A model generated the notes under the pieces. The model searched no databases and was not told the DNA's origin. It was given only the letters and a program-made list of their open reading frames with translations. Positions 7,592-14,659 of a stretch of 17,292 nucleotides of DNA are shown piece after piece. This stretch comes from Chryseobacterium gleum (GTDB lineage Bacteria; Bacteroidota; Bacteroidia; Flavobacteriales_D; Sanyastnellaceae), in NCBI GenBank assembly GCA_945878835.1, contig CAMCUG010000013.1, positions 1 through 17,292 of the forward strand, read 5' to 3'. A program made the position numbers and the translations under genes. The first letter of the stretch is position 1. Every line of letters starts with the position of its first letter.

Positions 7592-9145
7592 TTACTTCAC
7601 CATCACACTCACACGCTCTTGCTTTCCATTTCTATTGGTTACTTGCAAAACATAAAATCCAGGAGACAAGGTTGAAATGTTCAGCACACTCGAAACATTG
7701 TTTTCCATTAATACAAGCTTCCCTGTTGCATCGAACGCTTTAACCGTCTTTGGTTCGTTTACATTCGAGAAGAATATCTCTTGATCCGCAGGTTGCGGAT
7801 AAACATTGAACGAGTTTTGGTAAAGTTCATTTACACCTACTACCATTTGCGCATCTGAGCTATTCAAACAACCGTTGCTGATTCCAGCGTAGATAAAGGT
7901 TCCATCAGAAACAATTCCTGTTACATCGAAAGAAGGAGTTGTAATGCCTTCCAATTCAGTGTAGGAGAAACCACCATCCACCGAAACAAACCATGAAACC
8001 AACCACGAAGGATCGTAATTGTCTATGCCTAGCAATGTTCCATTTTGAGAAATGATTGGCACAATAGGCATAATATCTGAAATTGGAAAAGTTCCCAAGG
8101 TGTACTTTGCTGTAAATCCATCTATAGTCTCTTGCACCATCTTAATGGTATAGTTTCCTGGAGTAACATAAGAATAAACATCCGTCGCATTCGCTGGAAT
8201 TGTATTGCCATCGCCCATTTCGTAATAGGCATTAGCCACGTTCATGTTCACTTCAGATTGATTCTCAAGCGTAATTGTTCCGCAGAAAACGGTGTAGTCT
8301 AAATCGGCCTTCACTTGAGAAAGTAGACATTGTTGTGCACCTCTTTCTTCGCTTTCTTCCAAGAAATTAACGGTACAGAATTGTTGAAATGAGTTTCCGC
8401 CTAGGAATACCCAAGAATCCAATGCTGAATCAAACGCATCTGTAATGGCCAAAGCAATATGATAGGTCTCACCTACAACTAAGTTTCCAATTGAAGCAAA
8501 CATAGGAACGGTGTACCCATCGCAAAATAAATCTGGAATAGCAAGCGTAGAATTATCGTTGTATAAAGTTGAGTTGGTATCTACATTGATAGTATTGATA
8601 CTCACCGCTGTGTTAGTTCCTGGAACAAGCGCTAGGTTCACTGCTCCATTTGTATACGTGCCTGCAATGCCAGGTCCATTAACGAAGAAGCCGAAAATGT
8701 CATTAAAATTAGTCCCAACGAACTCCGGATATTCTGAAGAGCCAAATACAAATTGAAAAGTCATAGAATCTCCGGTTGCAATAAAGTCGAAATCGAGTTG
8801 AGCTAAATCGTAAGTTGGAAGTCCAATTATCGCAGATAAATCAGCATTGCTTAACGTGTTGGACCAATTGCCTCCAGACAGATTATTACCGTTACTAACT
8901 ACTGCAGCAATTCCGGTTGAAAGAACCAACCCGTTGTTGATGCCTAATGATACAGAATCACCGTCCGTTAACCAACCCAATTGAGCAGAGTCTCCAATAA
9001 ATGCAATATTGTTGACGAAGATTCCATTCGCTAAAAACAAATCTTCTACAGCAGAGGTTTGATCGGAGATAGAGTCGACATTGAATTGCGCTTGGCTCGA
9101 GAGAGCTGAAGCAAATAACAGACAGGAGAATATAATTTTTTTCAT
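7592..9145 (-). CDS. Choice-of-anchor L domain protein with T9SS sorting domain
   Basis: A 517-residue exported protein. Residues 1-20 (MKKIIFSCLLFASALSSQAQ) form a Sec signal peptide. Residues about 27-255 match the choice-of-anchor L domain: LGINNGLVLSTG, DLAQLDFDF, FQFVFGSSEYPEFVG, NDIFGFFVNGPG and the closing DAFDSALDSWVFL. Residues about 290-345 look PKD-like (YYEMGDGN...VYSYVTPGNYTIKMV), followed by an Ig-like stretch to about 437. Residues 444-517 are a type A T9SS sorting domain (FNVYPQPADQEIFF, VKAFDATGKLVLMEN, LSPGFYVLQV). It is expected at the cell surface or released, perhaps as an adhesin or matrix protein. It is the first gene of a pair with the GT87 protein. No -7 box matching consensus was found in its 76-base upstream gap. 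Confidence 0.92.
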   Translation of the reverse strand: MKKIIFSCLLFASALSSQAQFNVDSISDQTSAVEDLFLANGIFVNNIAFIGDSAQLGWLTDGDSVSLGINNGLVLSTGIAAVVSNGNNLSGGNWSNTLSNADLSAIIGLPTYDLAQLDFDFIATGDSMTFQFVFGSSEYPEFVGTNFNDIFGFFVNGPGIAGTYTNGAVNLALVPGTNTAVSINTINVDTNSTLYNDNSTLAIPDLFCDGYTVPMFASIGNLVVGETYHIALAITDAFDSALDSWVFLGGNSFQQFCTVNFLEESEERGAQQCLLSQVKADLDYTVFCGTITLENQSEVNMNVANAYYEMGDGNTIPANATDVYSYVTPGNYTIKMVQETIDGFTAKYTLGTFPISDIMPIVPIISQNGTLLGIDNYDPSWLVSWFVSVDGGFSYTELEGITTPSFDVTGIVSDGTFIYAGISNGCLNSSDAQMVVGVNELYQNSFNVYPQPADQEIFFSNVNEPKTVKAFDATGKLVLMENNVSSVLNISTLSPGFYVLQVTNRNGKQERVSVMVK

Positions 9146-9221
9146 TACTAAAGCTTTGCAAAAAGACTCAAATGAGAGTCATTTGGTTGCCTAAGTTAAT
9201 GCAATGCGAAAAACTAAAAAA

Positions 9222-9860
9222 TTATTTTGCCAATTCTACGAAACGCTTTTTGAACTTCTCTAGTTTCGGAGTGATCATAACTCGACAATAAGGTTGCTCG
9301 CCATTCAATGCGTAATAATCTTGATGGTAATTCTCGGCTTTGTAGAAATTGGTGAACTCGGTAACTTCAGTTACTGCATTCGCGCCCCATTCTCCTGTTT
9401 CATTGATAGCTTGAATGGCCTTCATGGCTAACTCCTTTTGCTTTTCATTGTGATAAAAAACTGCAGAGCGATATTGTGTTCCTGCATCAGGTCCTTGTCT
9501 GTTCAGAGTTGTTGGATCATGAACCACGAAAAATATTTCCAACAATTGCGAAAATGATACAATGCGCGGATCGAAATATACCTGAATAGCTTCAGCATGC
9601 CCGGTTGTCTCGTTGCACACTTCCTTGTAAGACGGGTTCTTAATGAATCCTCCGGCATATCCCGATTCAACTTTGGTTACACCATTTACATTCGCGTATA
9701 CGGCTTCCACACACCAAAAACATCCACCAGCAAGAGTGGCGACTTCCAACGAATCATTCATTTCAATATTCATAATTTCTCCTTTGGGATTTTCTTTGTT
9801 CGATTGGGCGCAAGAGGCTAGCGCTAACACGAAAAAGGGTAATACTAGTTTTAATTTCAT
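9222..9860 (-). CDS. msrA: Peptide-methionine (S)-S-oxide reductase, lipoprotein form
   Basis: MsrA reduces the S-epimer of methionine sulfoxide in proteins. The core GGCFWCVEAVYANVNGV holds the catalytic Cys47 (GCFWC), and the rest of the family pattern is present: SGYAGG, NPSYKEVC, TGHAEAIQVYFDP, FFVVHDPTTLNRQGPDAGTQYRSAVF. Residues 1-17 from the chosen ATG at 9860 (MKLKLVLPFFVLALASC) form a short lipoprotein signal with LASC lipobox, so the enzyme acts in the periplasm, tethered to a membrane. A start six codons upstream (9878) would add an acidic MESIIP before the signal peptide and is less likely. No MsrB domain is fused. It follows the prolyl isomerase gene by 32 bases and looks like the last gene of that operon. 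Confidence 0.95.
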   Translation of the reverse strand: MKLKLVLPFFVLALASCAQSNKENPKGEIMNIEMNDSLEVATLAGGCFWCVEAVYANVNGVTKVESGYAGGFIKNPSYKEVCNETTGHAEAIQVYFDPRIVSFSQLLEIFFVVHDPTTLNRQGPDAGTQYRSAVFYHNEKQKELAMKAIQAINETGEWGANAVTEVTEFTNFYKAENYHQDYYALNGEQPYCRVMITPKLEKFKKRFVELAK

Positions 9861-9892
9861 CGGAATTATACTTTCCATAAACTAATTACAAT

Positions 9893-11821
9893 TCAAAATA
9901 AATGTTGTTCACGGATCGTACGAATTCGCGTTCCAACTTGAATCTTTCGCAAGACTTTTTTTCCTCTTACGACTTCTCCGAATTCGGTATAGCGACCATT
10001 TAAATTGGGCGTGTAAGCCAATGTAATGAACCATTGTGCGCTTTCGGTGTGCTTTCCTGCACTGGCCATTCCAATGTGCAGCGGCGCAAAGTTGTGGCCC
10101 ATAAATTCCGAAGAAATCACATAAGGCATTCCGCTCATGCCGTCACCTCTTGTGCAGCCCGCTTGGACTACAAAATTGGGAACCACTCTGTGAAATGCTA
10201 TGCTGTCGTAGTAATGCTGATTGCATAACTTCAAAAGATTCGCAACGCTTTCAGGAGCATTTTTTCCGTTAAATTTAATCACAACCTTTCCCTCATCTGT
10301 CTTCAACTTCACGCTGCACGATAGGTTTTTTTTCCAGTCTTTTTCAGATGGAAAAGGCAGATGATTTGTGGAAAGAAGCTCTGTGGTTAACCCATCCGTG
10401 CGAACTGAATTCAAAGTGTTCACCATTTCATTGTAGGTTTCAATGGTCTCTGCGCGTTGAAATGAAGGAAGCGTTTGCTCCAATGTTTGAATCAGAAACC
10501 TATTGCCTTTTAACTTCTCTACTCGCTCTCTCGTCCATGTTGCAAGTAATGCGATAACTCCAGGATCTTGAGAAGTCCACAACATGGCGAACCAACCTGG
10601 AAAAAGGGTTTCGTTGAACTTGGGATTCGAGTTTCCGTATTCCAAGGCGCATTCAACAATGGCGTATTGAAGAGCTGGTGGTGCGGTAAAAAATTCTTTT
10701 GAGAGTAGCGTGTCGATGAACAAATAAGAATTCGACATTTTCTTCACCCATGAAATTCGCTCGAACAAATCTTCCGTTTCAGAATAATGAAACATGATGT
10801 AGTTCTGGGCATCGGGATGTCCGTTTTCGTTCCAAACGCCGGCCAATTCTATCTGCTCGTAACTGTTCTTCGGAAAGGAGTTGAGAACCTCTCTAATCTG
10901 ATCGTGATTAAACTGATTGAAATGAATTCCAACGCGCATATAATTGAAGGCACTTGACTTCTTAAGATCTGCAAAAAATACATTCTGAATAAATGTAGAA
11001 TCTTTCGAAAGCATCACCTGAATGGCAGGCTCTGAGATCTGAGCGTCTTGGTTGCAAGCTAAATCATTGAGCAATGGCCACAACTCATAGCGATTGGCCA
11101 TTTTTGCAAATTGAATCCGAACGTATTTCGATTTTTCATTTTCAATCCAGTTTCGAACTTTCGTTTTATAAATTGCATTGCTCGGCGCGTTTCCATAAAT
11201 AAAATCATAATTGGTTCTTGCAAGAACTTGTGCCAAAGCCACACGCGCTTCCTCTTCCCACTTTAATACATCGTCTTGATCAAAAAAAGACTTTACAAAA
11301 TCATCTTGATTGATTCTTTTGCGACCTGCCAAAGCCAAGCAAGCATATTGGTTGTGCGGAATTTCTGGATACTTTGTGTAGGCGTCTTCGAGACGAACTC
11401 CCAATGCAGCCGTTTCGGGCAACAATTTGGCTAAGGCCATCCAGGATTCTTTGACCAAGTTCTTATCGACAGCATTTAACACAGTTGTTTGCAAGGCTTC
11501 CACACGTTGTACATCGGAACCCTCAATTTGTCCGAGTGCATAAGCTGCGGCGGCCATGGTCTCGTAATGCTTCGTAAGAGTAATTGAATTTCTTAGGTTG
11601 AAGAAAAGAAGAATCAAATCTTGAATATGCTCCGGCTTTCCCCAAGTAGCTGCCTGTTGCGCAGCGCGCAATTGAATTTCGTAGTCGGAAGATTTCAATC
11701 CTTCTGCAAGTGATGCTCCTTTCGATTCAGCAATGCTTAAATCGAATTGATAAATTTGGTTCTGAGAAAATACTGAAGGAATAACAGACGTGAACACACA
11801 TAAAAAAAGAAGAATTCTCAT
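9893..11821 (-). CDS. Secreted HEAT-repeat protein with C-terminal cyclophilin-type peptidyl-prolyl isomerase domain
   Basis: A 642-residue exported protein. The ATG at 11821 overlaps the TAA of the upstream kinase gene as TAATG and begins a Sec signal peptide (MRILLFLCVFTSVIPSVFSQ); a frame extension of 27 codons into the upstream gene is rejected. Residues about 30-480 are helical repeats, with HEAT-like pairs such as EIQLRAAQQAATWG and MAAAAYALGQIEG. Residues about 500-642 form a cyclophilin: FHRVVPNFVVQAG (Arg545, Gln553), GMASAGKHTESAQWFIT (Gln596-Trp-Phe) and LNGRYTEFGEVVRG. The catalytic Arg and most pocket residues are kept, so isomerase activity is plausible. It probably folds or scaffolds proteins in the periplasm. 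Genes on both sides point to one operon: the SiaB-like kinase upstream and MsrA downstream. Confidence 0.88.
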   Translation of the reverse strand: MRILLFLCVFTSVIPSVFSQNQIYQFDLSIAESKGASLAEGLKSSDYEIQLRAAQQAATWGKPEHIQDLILLFFNLRNSITLTKHYETMAAAAYALGQIEGSDVQRVEALQTTVLNAVDKNLVKESWMALAKLLPETAALGVRLEDAYTKYPEIPHNQYACLALAGRKRINQDDFVKSFFDQDDVLKWEEEARVALAQVLARTNYDFIYGNAPSNAIYKTKVRNWIENEKSKYVRIQFAKMANRYELWPLLNDLACNQDAQISEPAIQVMLSKDSTFIQNVFFADLKKSSAFNYMRVGIHFNQFNHDQIREVLNSFPKNSYEQIELAGVWNENGHPDAQNYIMFHYSETEDLFERISWVKKMSNSYLFIDTLLSKEFFTAPPALQYAIVECALEYGNSNPKFNETLFPGWFAMLWTSQDPGVIALLATWTRERVEKLKGNRFLIQTLEQTLPSFQRAETIETYNEMVNTLNSVRTDGLTTELLSTNHLPFPSEKDWKKNLSCSVKLKTDEGKVVIKFNGKNAPESVANLLKLCNQHYYDSIAFHRVVPNFVVQAGCTRGDGMSGMPYVISSEFMGHNFAPLHIGMASAGKHTESAQWFITLAYTPNLNGRYTEFGEVVRGKKVLRKIQVGTRIRTIREQHLF

Positions 11822-12414
11822 TATTTTCCTACCATTGGAACAGAAACGTTCAATTGAAAATATACCATATCGTTTTCCATTAAATCGAAACGGTACGACC
11901 AACCTTTCTCTGCTTTCTTTGCAATGGTAAACAATCCAAGACCGGCACCACCTTTATCGCTCAGTCCTTCCTCTTTTAGGCGCTGACGAATCTTCGTCCG
12001 AAGATCTTCTTTATCGAATTCAGTAAGTAGTTCTAAGCGACGCATGAGGGATTTGGCAGCCGACACATTCAGCATATTACCTGTACAAAGGCGGAAATAA
12101 TCATTTCCTTTCGCTACAACAGAATAGGCATTCATTAATCCATTCTCTCCCCTTTCACCATGAATGGAAATATTCTGCAACATTTCCACCAACACAGTTA
12201 CCACACGCTTGGTTGTTTGTCGAAGATCTTTTTTATTGATGTCGGTGCATGAAATGGCTTCAAGAATATGCTCGTTTCTATTCGGAGTGAAATCACCAAA
12301 ATGAGCAAAAACCAACAACTCAGCGCTTGAATCCAAAAGAACATCACCCACTACTTTGTGGTAGTCGGCATGAATGTGCTGCAGTTGTTTTACTTCTTGG
12401 TTTGACATAGGCAT
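11821..12414 (-). CDS. SiaB-like protein kinase (DUF6272), HATPase fold
   Basis: A 197-residue cytoplasmic protein resembling SiaB, the kinase of the SiaABCD partner-switching pathway, which phosphorylates the DUF1987 protein SiaC. It has a degenerate GHKL ATPase: N-box VEMLQNISIHGE with Glu77 and Asn81, and G-box GGAGLGLFTIAKKA (155-168). A helical N-terminus (KQLQHIHADYHKVVG) precedes FGDFTPNRNEHILE. The start could be 12414 or Met3 at 12408; either fits the promoter. It is the first gene of the operon with the prolyl isomerase, joined by a one-base TAATG overlap. SiaC and the SiaA-type phosphatase, often adjacent, are not in the window. Family call is from pattern recognition and quite sure; substrate unknown. 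Confidence 0.85.
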   Translation of the reverse strand: MPMSNQEVKQLQHIHADYHKVVGDVLLDSSAELLVFAHFGDFTPNRNEHILEAISCTDINKKDLRQTTKRVVTVLVEMLQNISIHGERGENGLMNAYSVVAKGNDYFRLCTGNMLNVSAAKSLMRRLELLTEFDKEDLRTKIRQRLKEEGLSDKGGAGLGLFTIAKKAEKGWSYRFDLMENDMVYFQLNVSVPMVGK

Positions 12415-12427
12415 CTAATACACTTAT

Positions 12428-12435
12428 CAAATATA
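12428..12435 (-). promoter_or_regulatory. -7 box for the SiaB-cyclophilin-MsrA operon
   Basis: Minus-strand TATATTTG matches TAnnTTTG exactly and lies 13 bases before the ATG at 12414. No TTG at the usual -33 distance. Confidence 0.5.
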
Positions 12436-12504
12436 ACTGAAAAAGGTTTCCGATATTAACCTAATGTATATCATGGTTATGAACACCTTATTGATGAAAC
12501 TCAA

Positions 12505-13809
12505 TTACGCCGAGAACATTGTGATCAGGGTAATCTCAGGAGGCATACCTACTCTGCCAGGAAATCCTAAAAATCCGAACCCTCTGTTTACGTACAAGTA
12601 TTGATTTCCCTCTTGGTACAGACCTCCCCAACGTTTGTATCCAAACCAAGGTGAAGGACTCGCTTTGATGTGAAGCATAGGGGCTTCAATTCCGAATTGA
12701 GCTCCGTGTGTGTGTCCGGAAAATGTCACATCAATGTTTTGTTTTCCCAGCACTTGCGCCTCCCAATGACTTGGGTCGTGCGAAAGCAACATGCTGAAAC
12801 TGTTTTGAGGCATGTTAGTCAAAGCCACATCGAGCTTTCCGTGTTTTGAAAAACGTCCCTTTCCCCAGTTCTCGATTCCTATTAACGAAATGCGCTCACC
12901 TTGCTTTTCTAACTCAATGGTTTCATTCTTTAATAAGCGAAAGCCCATGCGCGCATGAACCGTTTCGAGCTGCTTCATGTTGTCTGCTAGAATCTGTTCA
13001 TTAGCCGGATCATTCGGATCGTAGACGTATTCGGCATAATCGTGATTTCCTAGAATGGAAAATTTACCCATTGGAGCATGGAGCTGCTGGAAATAGCCCA
13101 CCCATGGCTCCGCCTCTTCCGCCAAATTGTTTACCAAATCTCCTGTGAAAAAGATGACATCTGGATTCAAGTCGTTGATTCGTTTCAGCGCAGCATCTAC
13201 CTCTTCGAAACTGTTGTCGAGAAAACTTCCCAGATGGGCATCACTGATTTGAACAATTCGCAAACCGTTGAACGACTTCGGCAAGTTGGAGAATGAAATC
13301 GACTCTTCGCAAACTCGAAAATCGTACTTACCTCTATATATGCCGTAAAACATGGCGCCCATGGTTAAGGCTGCTGCACCAAGACCGACTTGATTGAAAA
13401 ACTGAAAGCGCGTCATTTTATCGGATTCTTTCTCTTCGAAGTTGGTGTCTTCGTTCTTAGACAAAAGCCCGTTCAATTTCCGAACGATCCACTTTCCTAT
13501 TCGAACCAAATCATTCATGAGATGAAACACCAAAAAAACAATTTTAGGAGCGAGTGCTATAAAAATGAATCCAGTCACAAAATAGAAGAACTTAAAGTTA
13601 CTTCCCTTCACTTCCTTCTCTGAACCAATGAATACAATCGTGATTAAAATAAGAGCCATTATTGACGGCAACCAAAACAAACGGCGCCATAGCTTTCTCC
13701 AAAAGTCAGGATACTTCTCTGTCAATTGCTTTATTCCATGATAAGAATAAAAATCAATGATTAAAGTGAAAAGGGTAAATACCGAAATGAAAGAGAAAAA
13801 TTTGGTCAT
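12505..13809 (-). CDS. Membrane-anchored calcineurin-like metallophosphoesterase
   Basis: A 434-residue protein with an N-terminal membrane region and a C-terminal binuclear-metal phosphoesterase of the YkuE-like type. Hydrophobic segments lie near 4-22, 46-62, 72-98 and 137-158. The metal ligands are all visible: D190-x-H192 in QISDAHLGS, D224 in TGDLVNN, N255-H256-D257 in GNHDY, H344 in LLSHDPSHW, and H366/H368 in GHTHGAQ. The catalytic domain therefore looks competent and should sit outside the cytoplasmic membrane if the four segments all span (YkuE acts as an exported phosphodiesterase, UDP-sugar or lipid-type substrates having been suggested for relatives). The substrate cannot be told from sequence. 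It is divergent from the response regulator gene with a 105-base shared upstream region, and downstream of it the SiaB operon has its own promoter. Confidence 0.9.
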   Translation of the reverse strand: MTKFFSFISVFTLFTLIIDFYSYHGIKQLTEKYPDFWRKLWRRLFWLPSIMALILITIVFIGSEKEVKGSNFKFFYFVTGFIFIALAPKIVFLVFHLMNDLVRIGKWIVRKLNGLLSKNEDTNFEEKESDKMTRFQFFNQVGLGAAALTMGAMFYGIYRGKYDFRVCEESISFSNLPKSFNGLRIVQISDAHLGSFLDNSFEEVDAALKRINDLNPDVIFFTGDLVNNLAEEAEPWVGYFQQLHAPMGKFSILGNHDYAEYVYDPNDPANEQILADNMKQLETVHARMGFRLLKNETIELEKQGERISLIGIENWGKGRFSKHGKLDVALTNMPQNSFSMLLSHDPSHWEAQVLGKQNIDVTFSGHTHGAQFGIEAPMLHIKASPSPWFGYKRWGGLYQEGNQYLYVNRGFGFLGFPGRVGMPPEITLITMFSA

Positions 13810-13816
13810 TGCGCGG

Positions 13817-13824
13817 CAAAGTTA
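13817..13824 (-). promoter_or_regulatory. -7 box of the metallophosphoesterase gene
   Basis: Minus-strand TAACTTTG, an exact TAnnTTTG match, 7 bases before the ATG at 13809. This predicts a 5' leader of only a few bases. Confidence 0.5.
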
Positions 13825-13849
13825 GTACGAGCATCAGGTTACATTTCGA

Positions 13850-13900
13850 TTAAGCGAAAAGAAATAAAAGTCGTTTCTTATTTAGAATCGTTTTACTTAA
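13850..13900. repeat. Imperfect inverted repeat in the phosphoesterase/response-regulator intergenic region
   Basis: Arms TTAAGCGAAAAG (13850-13861) and CGTTTTACTTAA (13889-13900) pair at 9 Watson-Crick positions plus one G-T, and enclose a smaller AAGAAA/TTTCTT repeat (13859-13864 / 13874-13879). The region is AT-rich, so chance is possible; the position just upstream of the response regulator -7 box would suit an operator. Confidence 0.3.
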
Positions 13901-13902
13901 CA

Positions 13903-13910
13903 TATCTTCG
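13903..13910 (+). promoter_or_regulatory. Possible -7 box of the response regulator gene
   Basis: TATCTTCG, one base off TAnnTTTG, separated from the ATG at 13915 by only CGGC. An imperfect inverted repeat (13850-13861 / 13889-13900) lies directly upstream, where a regulator could sit. Confidence 0.4.
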
Positions 13911-13914
13911 CGGC

Positions 13915-14598
13915 ATGATTCGATTAATCATTGCCGACAACAGCCAAATCGTCCAAACAGGACTTCATTCTATCTTTTCCAATTACGAAAACATAGAAAT
14001 CATAGGAGACGCGTCAAGTTCTGAGAGCTTGTATAGTTTGCTGGTTTCTTTCGAAACAGATATTCTTTTAATGGACTTTACTGCGCCGGGATTTTCTGTT
14101 GACACGATTACCAAGGCCTTGCGTCTTCAACCTAAATTAAAAATTGTAGCGTTAACAGCAGACCAAAGCGGAGCTACCATAGTGAATGCCTTGCGCGCAG
14201 GAGTAACCAGCTATATACGTAAGGATTGCGATGTGAATGAAATTCTAGATTCCGTTCGTGAAACCGCAGCTGGAAATGTTTTCTTTTGTGGAAATATTGT
14301 CGATCGCATACGCAAAGAAGCTATAGATGTAGAAGATTTGGCAGTTGCCACTTACGACTGTGAACCCACTACCATAAGCAACAGAGAAAACGAAATCATT
14401 ACTTTAATTGCTGAGGGCTATACCAACGTTGAGATTGCTGAGAAATTATTTCTTTCCACCCACACTGTAAACACGCACAGAAAGAACATCATGCATAAAC
14501 TTGGTGTTAAAAATACTGCAGCAATTGTTATGTATGCGGTAAAGAAAGAATTGGTTAGCCCTAACAAATTTCTCTTCGCGCCTTCCGCCAATGGTTAA
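13915..14598 (+). CDS. NarL/LuxR-type response regulator (REC-HTH)
   Basis: A 227-residue cytoplasmic two-component regulator. The receiver domain (1-120) has Asp8, phospho-acceptor Asp54 in LLMDFTAPG, Thr81 in ALTAD and Lys103 in YIRKD. The second acidic-pair position is Asn9 instead of Asp, seen in the Bacteroidota 'ADNQ' type of receivers and still compatible with phosphorylation. A linker of about 35 residues leads to a LuxR-type HTH at 154-213 (SNRENEIITLIAEGYTNVEIAEKLFLSTHTVNTHRKNIMHKLG), so it should bind DNA as a dimer. No histidine kinase is adjacent, making it an orphan here. IlvE follows after 61 bases but has its own -7 box. Targets are unknown; autoregulation or control of the divergent phosphoesterase is possible. 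Confidence 0.93.
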   Translation: MIRLIIADNSQIVQTGLHSIFSNYENIEIIGDASSSESLYSLLVSFETDILLMDFTAPGFSVDTITKALRLQPKLKIVALTADQSGATIVNALRAGVTSYIRKDCDVNEILDSVRETAAGNVFFCGNIVDRIRKEAIDVEDLAVATYDCEPTTISNRENEIITLIAEGYTNVEIAEKLFLSTHTVNTHRKNIMHKLGVKNTAAIVMYAVKKELVSPNKFLFAPSANG

Positions 14599-14615
14599 AG
14601 TCTGAAGAAATGTAT

Positions 14616-14623
14616 TATTTTTG
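14616..14623 (+). promoter_or_regulatory. -7 box of ilvE
   Basis: TATTTTTG, an exact TAnnTTTG match, 36 bases before the ATG at 14660. A short stem-loop (14625-14630 / 14638-14643) falls in the predicted leader. Confidence 0.45.
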
Positions 14624-14659
14624 GTTTCCTGATTTTTAGGAAATCAATCAAACCGCTCA

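Noticed and set aside
9165..9180. GACTC-AAATGA-GAGTC palindrome upstream of the choice-of-anchor L gene
   Set aside because: Only 5-bp arms, no U-tract and no matching promoter box; chance is adequate.
9643..9885. Plus-strand open frame opposite msrA
   Set aside because: Antisense shadow of a well-conserved gene, with no family features.
11822..11902. Twenty-seven-codon N-terminal extension of the cyclophilin frame
   Set aside because: It lies inside the SiaB-like gene and would put residues before a clear signal peptide; the TAATG overlap marks the start at 11821.
14625..14643. TTTCCT/AGGAAA hairpin as terminator of the response regulator gene
   Set aside because: Stem is short and AT-rich and no T-run follows; kept only as a weak ilvE leader structure.
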